A DNA stretch of 64,000 bases, taken from Loktanella sp. SALINAS62 (GTDB lineage Bacteria; Pseudomonadota; Alphaproteobacteria; Rhodobacterales; Rhodobacteraceae). Where the stretch lies: the NCBI RefSeq assembly GCF_018263905.1, contig NZ_JAAFZU010000028.1, positions 124,479-188,478 of the forward strand, written 5' to 3'. Under the pieces are notes generated by a model. The model was given only the letters and a program-made list of their open reading frames with translations, was not told where the DNA came from and ran no database searches. Of this stretch, positions 1 through 7,247 are shown piece by piece (positions within the stretch are counted from its first letter, which is position 1; each line of letters begins with the position of its first letter). Position numbers and translations under genes: made by a program.

Positions 1-969
1 CACGGCCCCGGACAGCAGGATCATCAGCGCGGTCGCAGTGCAGATCACCAGCGTGTCGATGAACACGCCCAGACCTTGCACCAGCCCCTGACTGGACGGG
101 TGGTGCGGGTCAGGCACCGCAGTTGCCGCGATGTTGGGGGCGGACCCCATCCCGGCCTCGTTACTGAACAATCCGCGTTTTACGCCGTTCATCAGGGCGG
201 CCATCAGACCGCCGGTGAACCCGCCCGCCGCCTGTTCGAACCCGAATGCTGATTGGACGATCAACGCCAGCATTGCGGGCACTTCGGTGATGTTGATGAC
301 CAGCACGTAAAGCGCCACCAGCAGATAAATACCGGCCATGGCGGGCACGATTTTTTCGGCGACCCGCGCGATGGACCGGATGCCACCAAAAATGACGATT
401 CCGGCAAGGCCCGCGATAACCAACCCCGTGACGATACCGGGGATGTTGAACGCTTCGGTCATTGATTCCGATATCGAATTGGACTGGACTGCGGAAAAGA
501 TCAGCCCGAACGACAGGATCAGACAGACGGAAAACGCATAGCCCATGGCGCGGCTGCCGACCCCGTTGGCCATGTAGAACGCAGGTCCGCCCCGATACTG
601 GCTGTCAGCGTTGCGGACCTTGTAAAGCTGGGCCAGCGTGCTTTCGGCATAGGCTGTGGCCATGCCCACAAGGGCCACCATCCACATCCAGAATATCGCA
701 CCCGGACCGCCCAGATAGATGGCGACCGCGACGCCCGCCAGATTGCCCGTACCGACCCGGCTGGCCAACGAGATCGTCAACGCCTGTAACGGAGAGATGC
801 CTTCGGCAGATGTGTTGTTGGACCCGATGATGACGCGGAAATATTCGGGGAAATGCCTGAACTGGATAAACCCCAGACGGATCGTGAAAAACACTCCGAC
901 CCCCAGCAGACCATAGACCAGAACGTAGCCCCACAGGACATTGTTAAGGAAATCGACGAGTAGCGTCAT
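1..969 (-). CDS. Alanine/glycine:cation (Na+) symporter, AGCS family, C-terminus beyond the window
   Basis: Inner-membrane symporter that takes up alanine or glycine with Na+. The reading frame is open from the ATG at 969 down to base 1, giving 323 codons, so the C-terminal part lies outside the window. The family signature is clear: a stretch reading GNLAGVAVAIYLGGPGAIFW, then MWMVALVGMATAYAESTLA and YKVR, and further on NEAGMGSAPN followed by IAATA. Many hydrophobic segments are seen. Full-length members have roughly 450-500 residues, so about two thirds is present. It is divergent from ndk across a 146-base gap. Whether alanine or glycine is preferred cannot be read from the sequence. Confidence 0.92.
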   Translation of the reverse strand, partial: MTLLVDFLNNVLWGYVLVYGLLGVGVFFTIRLGFIQFRHFPEYFRVIIGSNNTSAEGISPLQALTISLASRVGTGNLAGVAVAIYLGGPGAIFWMWMVALVGMATAYAESTLAQLYKVRNADSQYRGGPAFYMANGVGSRAMGYAFSVCLILSFGLIFSAVQSNSISESMTEAFNIPGIVTGLVIAGLAGIVIFGGIRSIARVAEKIVPAMAGIYLLVALYVLVINITEVPAMLALIVQSAFGFEQAAGGFTGGLMAALMNGVKRGLFSNEAGMGSAPNIAATAVPDPHHPSSQGLVQGLGVFIDTLVICTATALMILLSGAV

Positions 970-1115
970 GCTGGCACCCCTTGGTAAACGGTTTGTGATT
1001 ATTGACCTAGGGCAGGGCCAAGGCGGAGCAAGCGTACGCGATTGCGCGCTTTTCAGTCTGCCGGTCGCGTGCTAGTGCGCCGTCACAAACGCAAACCATT
1101 TTGAAAGAGGCTATC

Positions 1116-1538
1116 ATGGCTGTTGAACGCACACTGTCCATCATCAAACCCGACGCGACCAAGCGGAACCTGACCGGCAAGATCGTCGCCAAGTTCGAAG
1201 ACGCTGGCCTGCGCGTCATCGCATCCAAGCGCATCCACCTGAGCCAGGCCGAAGCAGGCAAATTCTACGAAGTCCACGCCGAACGTCCGTTCTTTGGCGA
1301 GCTGACCGAGTTCATGGCATCCGGCCCGGTCGTCGTGCAGGTGCTGGAAGGCGAAGGCGCCATTGCGAAAAACCGCGAAGTCATGGGCGCGACTAACCCC
1401 GCAGACGCAGCCCCCGGCACGATCCGCGCGGAGTTCGCGGAATCCGTCGGTGAAAATTCTGTCCACGGGTCTGATGCACCGGAAACCGCAAAAGAAGAAA
1501 TCTCGTTTTTCTTCTCTGGTCTTGAACTGGTCGGCTGA
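1116..1538 (+). CDS. ndk: Nucleoside diphosphate kinase
   Basis: Transfers the gamma phosphate of ATP to NDPs through a phosphohistidine, balancing NTP and dNTP pools in the cytoplasm. The protein is 140 residues, the normal length. It opens [13 protein letters not shown], and the active-site segment NSVHGSD holds the catalytic histidine. The ATG at 1116 is chosen over an in-frame TTG at 1101 because a GAAAGAGG ribosome-binding site sits just upstream (1103-1110) and family members start at this point. It is a single gene, convergent with the DUF4112 gene and followed by two hairpins. Confidence 0.97.
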   Translation: MAVERTLSIIKPDATKRNLTGKIVAKFEDAGLRVIASKRIHLSQAEAGKFYEVHAERPFFGELTEFMASGPVVVQVLEGEGAIAKNREVMGATNPADAAPGTIRAEFAESVGENSVHGSDAPETAKEEISFFFSGLELVG

Positions 1539-1547
1539 TACGACAAA

Positions 1548-1567
1548 GGCGGACCCGAAGGTCCGCC
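1548..1567. terminator. Inverted repeat after ndk
   Basis: An 8-bp perfect stem (GGCGGACC / GGTCCGCC) closes a CGAA tetraloop ten bases after the ndk stop. There is no T-run, so it may protect the 3' end rather than terminate. Confidence 0.6.
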
Positions 1568-1570
1568 AAT

Positions 1571-1951
1571 TCATGCCGTTTGAAGGGGACTGTGCCGATG
1601 CGGCACGGTCCCTTTTTCGTAAAGATGCGCGCGCAAGATCGCGACGTTGCGCCGGTTGGCCTTGAACCGGGCGTCGAACAGATCGCCGACGATCGGGATC
1701 GACCCGATCAGCACGTCCATGGCTGTGTTCAGACCCATGCGCGCCACAACATGCGATGCAGCGCCCAAACGTTTGGCTTCGGCAATGATCATCAGGGCCG
1801 GGACCATCATCAGCGTGTCACCGATTCCTGGGATCAGGCCGATGATCGCATCCCAGCCGACCCGCATGCCGATCACCGGAATGCGAAACGCCGAATCCAA
1901 CTGCACAGACATCTTTTCAAGTCTTTGAAGCCGGGTTTCGTGATCCGTCAT
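1571..1951 (-). CDS. DUF4112 membrane protein
   Basis: Protein of 126 residues of unknown function with the DUF4112 pattern: an amphipathic N-terminus, then FRIPVIGMRVGWDAIIGLIPGIGD and a second hydrophobic stretch ending IGSIPIVGDLFDARFKANRRN. The paired IPGIGD / IPIVGD motifs are typical. Its ATG overlaps the stop of the upstream Pmp3-like gene by four bases (ATGA), so the two are probably translationally coupled. Its last codons coincide with the ndk terminator on the other strand. Family assignment is firm; the role is unknown. Confidence 0.85.
   Translation of the reverse strand: MTDHETRLQRLEKMSVQLDSAFRIPVIGMRVGWDAIIGLIPGIGDTLMMVPALMIIAEAKRLGAASHVVARMGLNTAMDVLIGSIPIVGDLFDARFKANRRNVAILRAHLYEKGTVPHRHSPLQTA
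1586..1617 (+). terminator. Rho-independent terminator of ndk
   Basis: A 12-bp stem (GGGAC, one G-U, GTGCCG paired with CGGCAC...GTCCC) with a 3-base loop is followed by TTTTT on the + strand. It lies inside the 3' end of the oppositely oriented DUF4112 gene. Confidence 0.75.
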
Positions 1952-2124
1952 AGCGATGATTTGTCCGGCGTACGTGCAATGATCCAGATCGCATGCACGA
2001 TACCGGGGATGTATCCCAGAATCGTCAAGACGATATTGATCCAGAAATGCTTGCCAATGCCGACCTGCATAAACACGCCAAGCGGCGGCAGGATAATAGA
2101 CAGAATAATGCGGACAAGGTCCAT
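1948..2124 (-). CDS. YqaE/Pmp3-family small membrane protein
   Basis: A 58-residue protein with two hydrophobic helices. It starts MDLVRIILSIILPPLGVFMQ and continues through GKHFWINIVLTILGYIPGIV to HAIWIIARTPD. This matches the UPF0057 (YqaE/Pmp3) family of stress-associated proteolipids that modulate membrane potential in yeast and occur widely in bacteria. A GGAG ribosome-binding site lies 8-11 bases before the ATG. The stop codon overlaps the start of the DUF4112 gene, forming a two-gene membrane-protein operon. Confidence 0.88.
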   Translation of the reverse strand: MDLVRIILSIILPPLGVFMQVGIGKHFWINIVLTILGYIPGIVHAIWIIARTPDKSSL

Positions 2125-2225
2125 AGGGGTCTCCTTTTCGGTGTCACCTCACCAATGCGCGAGCGTGGCTTTGGTTCCCGATCAGACCCATATGAACAGC
2201 CCAGCCAGACGGCTGACCAACGCGG

Positions 2226-2372
2226 TCAGATGCTGGCAAAATCCTGAAATGTATAGGTCACCGTCGCGGACCCTGCCTGCGTGGCCACGCGCTTGATGAC
2301 GCTTGTTTCTTTTTGATGGGATTGCGGTTTTTCGGTCGTGTTCTTCAGGGGGGTGTTCAGTTGGGTCGCCAT
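2226..2372 (-). CDS. Small hypothetical protein, 48 residues
   Basis: A short reading frame in an otherwise empty stretch, starting MATQLNTPLKNTTEKPQ and ending TVTYTFQDFASI. It has an AAAGAGA ribosome-binding-site-like sequence upstream of the ATG and lies on the same strand as the two small membrane-protein genes that follow it. There is no membrane segment and no motif I recognise. The composition is polar with a beta-like C-terminal part. It may be real but lacks independent support. Confidence 0.4.
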   Translation of the reverse strand: MATQLNTPLKNTTEKPQSHQKETSVIKRVATQAGSATVTYTFQDFASI

Positions 2373-2498
2373 GATGGTCTCTTTCGGTCGCTGTCTCCCC
2401 CACGCAAAGCCTGCGCGAAGAAAACCGCAAAACCAAATTAAATTAGGGTTCAGTGTTCGGATGACTGCGGTTTATGCAAATACTGTGTCGATTCGGTC

Positions 2499-4697
2499 CT
2501 ATTTCTTCTTTGGGCCCGACCGTTTCAGCGGCGCAGCACCGCCCTTGCGTGGGCCGGCAGGCTTGCCACCCGGCGGCGTGAATCGTTTCGACGTATCAGA
2601 CGCACTGGGTTTGGGTTTTGGTCCAGCAGGGCCAGACTTGCCTTTGAAACCGGCTCCATCGGATTTGCCTTTGTAGCCCGCGCCGCCCTCTGACTTGCCC
2701 TTGTAGCCGGGTTTGCCATCGGATTTGCCTTTGTATCCAGCGCCTTCTGACTTGCCTTTGTAGCCCGGTTTGCCGTCGGATTTGCCCTGATACGGCTTGC
2801 CGTCGCCTTTGGGGGCATAGGGTTTTTTGGCCGGGGCGTCTGACGATCCCTTGTCTTTCCAGACGGCTTTTGCGCGTGGCTTGGCCGGGGTGACCGCGCC
2901 GTCATAATCGCGGCGTTCAGGTTTTGCGCGGGGTTTACGCGGTGCGATGGCGGCCACGTCTTCCTGCCGCGATGGCGGCGGTGTCGCGCTGTCACGCGGT
3001 TTGTCATAACGCGGTTTGTCTGCGCGCGGTTTGCTGTCTTGCGGCGACGCGTCATGATCACGCTTTGACGGGCGCGGGCCACGGCTGCCCAGGTTTGGCA
3101 CACCATCGACCGGTTCCAGCTTTGCCTGATTTTCCAGACTCATGTCGGACCCGACCGATTTCAGGAATCCTGCAACTGCGGGTTCCGAAATTTCCACAAA
3201 GGTTTCATCGGATTGAATGCGAATCGCGCCGATTTCCTTTTTCGTGATGTCGCCCGCCTTGCACAGCATCGGCAGCAGCCAGCGCGCTTCGGCCTTTTGG
3301 TCGCGGCCCACATTGACGCGGAACCATTTTGACGGGCCAAAGGCTTCTTTGGGTTCGCGCGGGGGACGGTCAGCGCGCGGCGCACCGGGTGTCGGTGCTT
3401 CGCTTAGGTCTTCGGGGGCGGATTGGCGACCCTGATACAGACGCAGATAGGCGGCGGCGATCTGGTCGGCAGAATGCAATTCCAGCAGGCGCGCGGCAAA
3501 TGCGGTTTCAGCTTCGGTAAAGGTTTCGGACCAGATTTCGTCGGCCAGCAGGCGTTCTTCGTCCTTTTGCAGGATTTCGTCCGCCGAAGGAGCCTTGGCC
3601 CATTCGGCGTTCAGCTTGCCCCAGTTCAGCAGGTTTTGCGCGCGGCGCAGCATCTTGGGCGGCACGATCATGGCGCTGACACCCTTGCGGCCCGCGCGGC
3701 CTGTACGCCCCGACCGGTGCAGCAGAATTTCGGCATTGGTCGGCAGTTCCGCGTGGATGACCAGTTCCAGATTCGGCAGGTCGATGCCGCGTGCAGCAAC
3801 GTCGGTCGCCACGCAGACGCGCGCACGCCCATCGCGCATCGCTTGCAGCGCATGGCTGCGTTCCTGTTGCGACAGCTCGCCCGACAGTGCAACAACGGCA
3901 AACCCGCGGTTCGACAAGCGTGTCGTCAGGCGGGTGACCATTGCGCGCGTGTTGGCGAATACGATGGCGTTGGGCGCCTCGTAGAACCGCAGCAGGTTGA
4001 TGATGGCATTGTCGGCGTCGTGCTGTGCCACGCTCAAAGCGCGGTATTCGATGTCGGAATGCTGCTTTTCCTTGGATGCCGTCACGATGCGTTTCGCATC
4101 GGTCTGGTAATCCTTTGCCAGCCGTTCGATCATCGGCGGCACGGTTGCCGAAAACATCAACGTCCGGCGTGTGGCAGGCGCTTCGCCCAGAATGAATTCC
4201 AGATCTTCCTTAAAACCAAGGTCCAGCATTTCGTCAGCTTCGTCCAGTACAATGGCGCGGGTGTCCGACAGGTCGATGTTGCCGCGCGTGATGTGATCGC
4301 GCAGCCGGCCCGGTGTGGCCACGACGATATGCGCGCCGCGATCCAGTGCGCGGCGTTCGTCGCGCACATCCATGCCACCCACGCAGGATGCCAGCACGGC
4401 GCCGGTGGGTGCATAAAGCCACGTCAATTCGCGTTTCACCTGCATCGCCAGTTCGCGGGTCGGGGCCACGATCAACGCCAGCGGACGTCCGGCTGGGCCG
4501 AATGTGCCGTCCTCTGCCAGAATGGTCGGGCCGATGGCCAGGCCAAAACCAACGGTCTTGCCCGATCCGGTCTGTGCGCTGACCAAAAGATCATCGTCGA
4601 CAAGCGTGGGGTCTGTGACCGCCTCTTGCACGGGGGTCAGGCTGTCATAGCCTTGTTGCGCCAGGGCGCGGGCCAGGGTCGGGATCATATCGGTCAT
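2499..4697 (-). CDS. DEAD-box RNA helicase with DbpA-type RNA-binding domain and basic repeat tail
   Basis: ATP-dependent RNA helicase of 732 residues, probably for ribosome assembly or RNA decay. The core (about 1-370) shows the Q motif GYDSLTPVQ, Walker A AQTGSGKT, PTRELA, LDEADEML, FSAT, and motif VI HRSGRTGRAGRKG. A DbpA-like RNA-binding domain follows at about 456-530 (FRVNVGRDQKAEARWLLPML). The last 200 residues are low-complexity and very basic, with five to six copies of a GYKGKSDGKP-type repeat (about 630-700), ending RSGPKKK. It resembles the CsdA/DeaD-DbpA group. The repeat tail is probably an unstructured RNA-binding extension. Monocistronic; the start has only a weak ribosome-binding site. 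Confidence 0.93.
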   Translation of the reverse strand: MTDMIPTLARALAQQGYDSLTPVQEAVTDPTLVDDDLLVSAQTGSGKTVGFGLAIGPTILAEDGTFGPAGRPLALIVAPTRELAMQVKRELTWLYAPTGAVLASCVGGMDVRDERRALDRGAHIVVATPGRLRDHITRGNIDLSDTRAIVLDEADEMLDLGFKEDLEFILGEAPATRRTLMFSATVPPMIERLAKDYQTDAKRIVTASKEKQHSDIEYRALSVAQHDADNAIINLLRFYEAPNAIVFANTRAMVTRLTTRLSNRGFAVVALSGELSQQERSHALQAMRDGRARVCVATDVAARGIDLPNLELVIHAELPTNAEILLHRSGRTGRAGRKGVSAMIVPPKMLRRAQNLLNWGKLNAEWAKAPSADEILQKDEERLLADEIWSETFTEAETAFAARLLELHSADQIAAAYLRLYQGRQSAPEDLSEAPTPGAPRADRPPREPKEAFGPSKWFRVNVGRDQKAEARWLLPMLCKAGDITKKEIGAIRIQSDETFVEISEPAVAGFLKSVGSDMSLENQAKLEPVDGVPNLGSRGPRPSKRDHDASPQDSKPRADKPRYDKPRDSATPPPSRQEDVAAIAPRKPRAKPERRDYDGAVTPAKPRAKAVWKDKGSSDAPAKKPYAPKGDGKPYQGKSDGKPGYKGKSEGAGYKGKSDGKPGYKGKSEGGAGYKGKSDGAGFKGKSGPAGPKPKPSASDTSKRFTPPGGKPAGPRKGGAAPLKRSGPKKK

Positions 4698-4760
4698 GGG
4701 TGCTGTCTTTCGGTCGGCGGTTGGGCGCGCCCTACGCCCCTCTGTTGCTGTTGTATAGTG

Positions 4761-5633
4761 TCATTCGCGTGTGGGCAGTGGTGGCGGGCGGCGGCCCGCC
4801 GTCGCTGTGCGGACCCGCCAACGCCGGAAAACGACCAGCGCCAGCCAACCGACACCCGCCACAAACGCCGCAAATGTCGCGGTGCTGCCCCAAGTGATGA
4901 CCGGGCCGAGCGGTGCGGCAGTGGCCGGATCGGATGCCTGCATCGGGTCTTCGATCTGCATGGCGGACAGCGCGACCGTGTTCCACAACCCGTGCAACAC
5001 GATCGCGGGCCACAACGATGCGGTCTGCAACGTGATGGCCCCCAGCAGCGCCCCGAATGCAAATGTAAAAGCCACCTGGTTCAGTGTCAAAATTGCCGAC
5101 TGGCCCGATAGGGTATTGGCGACATGGGCCACCGAAAACACGGCGGAACAGATCAACAGCGCCCGGCCTGCGCTGTAGCGTGCCCGCAGACCATGCATCA
5201 GGATCCCGCGAAACATCACCTCTTCGCTCACGCCGATGCCCATGGCAAACAAAAGCGTCCAGATCAGGGTGGGAATGACATCGGCGTCGGCAGGAAAGCG
5301 CACCGCCGCTGACAGGATCGCCAGATAAAACAGACCCAGCGGCACGAGGAACCAAGAAAACAGACGCAGACCCGCAGGGTCCGAACGCCCAATCAGACTG
5401 GATGATCGCAGCCAGCCCATCAGCCAGACCGTAAACACAACCAATCCGGCATAGCCCCATTGGAACAGCACCGTCACGGCGTTCGCCGTCAGATCAAGCT
5501 GTCCGGTGCCATCCGTGCGGTCCGCGTTGTCCTGCAACAAAACGGGGGCAATCAGGATCGCGGACAGAATCGCAAGCGCGGCCCAGGCAGACCGGAATCG
5601 GTTGCGGTCACATAGGCCGGACAATCGTGACAC
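4761..5633 (-). CDS. CPBP-family intramembrane metalloprotease
   Basis: A 290-residue polytopic membrane protein of the CPBP (Abi/Rce1-like) glutamic/metallo endopeptidase family. The diagnostic motifs are SEEVMFRGIL (EExxxR), a following histidine in VAHVANTL, and HGLWN near the third motif. At least six hydrophobic helices are visible. Substrates of bacterial members are mostly unknown; some act on prenylated or regulatory membrane proteins. It is isolated between the helicase and a small hypothetical gene on the same strand, with about 60-bp gaps on either side. Confidence 0.85.
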   Translation of the reverse strand: MSRLSGLCDRNRFRSAWAALAILSAILIAPVLLQDNADRTDGTGQLDLTANAVTVLFQWGYAGLVVFTVWLMGWLRSSSLIGRSDPAGLRLFSWFLVPLGLFYLAILSAAVRFPADADVIPTLIWTLLFAMGIGVSEEVMFRGILMHGLRARYSAGRALLICSAVFSVAHVANTLSGQSAILTLNQVAFTFAFGALLGAITLQTASLWPAIVLHGLWNTVALSAMQIEDPMQASDPATAAPLGPVITWGSTATFAAFVAGVGWLALVVFRRWRVRTATAGRRPPPLPTRE

Positions 5634-5699
5634 TGAAATTTCTCCGACGTTACGGGACCGCGCACCTTAGGTGTGGCCGGGTGGGCCACACCACAAGTG

Positions 5700-5921
5700 T
5701 TACGCGGTGTCGCGCGCTTCGCGGGTGGCCAGCAGGTCGCGCGCACGTTTTTCAGCGCGTCGCACCCGGATGAACGTCATATAGCTTTCTTGCAGCGTCT
5801 GGGATGACGCCCCCAGAATTTCCGCAACCTGATCGACGATCTTGATGTCACCGGTGCGCGCCTCGTCCGCCAGCGCTTTGGCCGCCAACTCGTTGGCGAC
5901 CTCTTCGACATAAGATGCCAT
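5700..5921 (-). CDS. Conserved small hypothetical protein, 73 residues
   Basis: A mostly helical, charged protein starting MASYVEEVANELAAKAL and ending in an Arg/Glu-rich helix (RVRRAEKRARDLLATREAR). Its ATG shares one base with the TGA of the upstream alpha/beta hydrolase gene, which supports it as the second gene of that operon. No known domain is recognised. The central segment (IKIVDQVAEILGASSQTL) resembles a helical N-terminal regulatory fold but is too short to call. Confidence 0.7.
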   Translation of the reverse strand: MASYVEEVANELAAKALADEARTGDIKIVDQVAEILGASSQTLQESYMTFIRVRRAEKRARDLLATREARDTA

Positions 5922-6574
5922 CAGCGCGTATTTTCCGTCAAACGACGGCGCACATAAGTCTGCACGCTTTCAATCATCGGGTCCATATGCGGATCTTCAA
6001 AGAAATGGCCCGCACCCTCGACGACTTCGTGGGTGACGGTGATCCCTTTCTGGTCATGAAGCTTGTTGACCAGATTGACCGTATCGGCGGGCGGTGCCAC
6101 ACGGTCGGCTGCCCCGTTGATGACCAAGCCAGAAGACGGGCAGGGTGCCAGAAAGCTGAAGTCGTACATATTCGCAGGTGGGCTGACGCTGATAAAACCG
6201 GTGATTTCCGGCCGACGCATCAACAGTTGCATCCCGATCCACGCGCCAAAGCTGAATCCAGCGACCCAGCAATGTTTCGCATTGGAATTCATCGATTGCA
6301 GGTAATCCAGCGCAGATGCGGCGTCAGACAACTCTCCGATGCCTTGGTCGTATTCGCCTTGGCTGCGCCCGACACCGCGGAAGTTGAACCGCAAAACGGT
6401 GAACCCCATCTGATAAAAAGCGTAGTGCAGGTTATAGACGACCTTGTTGTTCATCGTGCCGCCGAACTGCGGGTGCGGATGCAAAACGATGGCAATGGGG
6501 GCGTCACGGTCTTTTTGGGGGTGATAACGGCCTTCGAGGCGACCTTCGGGTCCGGGGAAAATGACTTCGGGCAT
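5921..6574 (-). CDS. Alpha/beta hydrolase, COG2945-like
   Basis: Serine hydrolase-fold protein of 217 residues. It has HPHPQFGGTMNNKVV (oxyanion-side motif typical of the COG2945 group), the nucleophile elbow GFSFGAWIG, an Asp in NGAADRVAP and a His in EGAGHFFED. The ATG at 6574 (MPEVIFPGPEG) is preferred over a GTG at 6625. It has AAAGG upstream and matches relatives, whereas the GTG would sit almost on the palindrome at 6627. Substrate unknown. It is divergent from iscR, shares the IscR-type box, and is followed by a coupled 73-codon gene. Confidence 0.85.
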   Translation of the reverse strand: MPEVIFPGPEGRLEGRYHPQKDRDAPIAIVLHPHPQFGGTMNNKVVYNLHYAFYQMGFTVLRFNFRGVGRSQGEYDQGIGELSDAASALDYLQSMNSNAKHCWVAGFSFGAWIGMQLLMRRPEITGFISVSPPANMYDFSFLAPCPSSGLVINGAADRVAPPADTVNLVNKLHDQKGITVTHEVVEGAGHFFEDPHMDPMIESVQTYVRRRLTENTR

Positions 6575-6610
6575 CTTGGCCTTTGCTGCGTTGGGAGGGG
6601 GCGCTTGACG

Positions 6611-6639
6611 TTGGTCCCGCACCACCTTAGAACTATTCT
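6611..6639 (+). promoter_or_regulatory. Candidate promoter of the iscR-suf operon
   Basis: TTGGTC (6611-6616), a 17-base spacer and TATTCT (6634-6639) form a plausible -35/-10 pair. The -10 lies inside the IscR-type palindrome, the geometry expected for repression. Confidence 0.35.
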
Positions 6640-6641
6640 AA
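6627..6641. promoter_or_regulatory. IscR-type operator (Iron-Rhodo-box-like palindrome)
   Basis: Perfect inverted repeat TTAGAA-CTA-TTCTAA between the divergent hydrolase gene and iscR, 97 bases before the iscR ATG. In Rhodobacterales an AT-rich palindrome called the Iron-Rhodo-box has been linked to IscR control of suf genes. I match it by position and form, not by a profile search. Confidence 0.6.
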
Positions 6642-6737
6642 ATCCATGGCCATGGGGCCACGTGGGTTGACGTGACCTAATCAGGCTACACCTTTTCGTC
6701 AATGAATTTGCGACTTTTGGGTCGGTCGGGAGATTTT

Positions 6738-7199
6738 ATGAAGCTAAGCACCAAGGGCCGCTATGCAATGGTCGCGCTTGCCGATCTGGCACTCCAGCCG
6801 CAGGGGACGCTTATTAACCTGACGGAAATTTCCAAACGTCAGGATATCTCTTTGCCTTACCTCGAACAGTTGTTCGTAAAATTGCGGCGGGCGGAATTGG
6901 TGGAATCGGTACGTGGGCCGGGTGGCGGTTACCGTCTTGCACGCGCGGCATCGGACATCCGCGTCTCTGATATTCTGGGTGCCGTGGATGAAACCGTCAG
7001 TGCGATGCACAAGGGGGCAGGCGCGTCTGGCGGGGCCTCTGGCAGTCGTGCGCAATCCCTGACCAATCGGTTATGGGAAGGGCTAAGCGCCCATGTCTAT
7101 GTGTTTTTGCACCAAACCCGCCTGTCGGATGTGGTGGGCAATGCCATGGCACCCTGTCCGGCCGTTCCCGCCCTGTTCGAGGTCGTCGACGAAGCCTGA
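6738..7199 (+). CDS. iscR: Rrf2-family Fe-S regulator IscR, lacking the three-cysteine motif
   Basis: Transcription regulator of 153 residues with the Rrf2 winged helix (MKLSTKGRYAMVALADLAL, then ISLPYLEQLFVKLRRAELV and RGPGGGYRLAR). Enterobacterial IscR binds [2Fe-2S] with three cysteines at about 92-104. Here that region (HKGAGASGGASGSRAQSL) has none, and the only cysteine is near the C-terminus (MAPCPAVP). This matches the single-cysteine IscR type known in Rhodobacter. The ATG at 6738 has GGGAGA in front; an ATG at 6702 is in frame but less likely. First gene of the suf operon, presumably autoregulated through the palindrome at 6627-6641. Confidence 0.92.
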   Translation: MKLSTKGRYAMVALADLALQPQGTLINLTEISKRQDISLPYLEQLFVKLRRAELVESVRGPGGGYRLARAASDIRVSDILGAVDETVSAMHKGAGASGGASGSRAQSLTNRLWEGLSAHVYVFLHQTRLSDVVGNAMAPCPAVPALFEVVDEA

Positions 7200-7247
7200 C
7201 GCCGCCAGTCAGAATACAAGTTTTGCATAGCCCAGCCAAAAGAAGCC

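Noticed and set aside
970-1115. Glycine riboswitch before the alanine/glycine symporter
   Set aside because: The short divergent gap has none of the glycine aptamer core sequences.
3423-5111. A 562-codon + strand frame opposite the helicase
   Set aside because: Antisense shadow; the translation is rich in Gln, Arg, His and Cys with no family, and the minus-strand helicase is certain.
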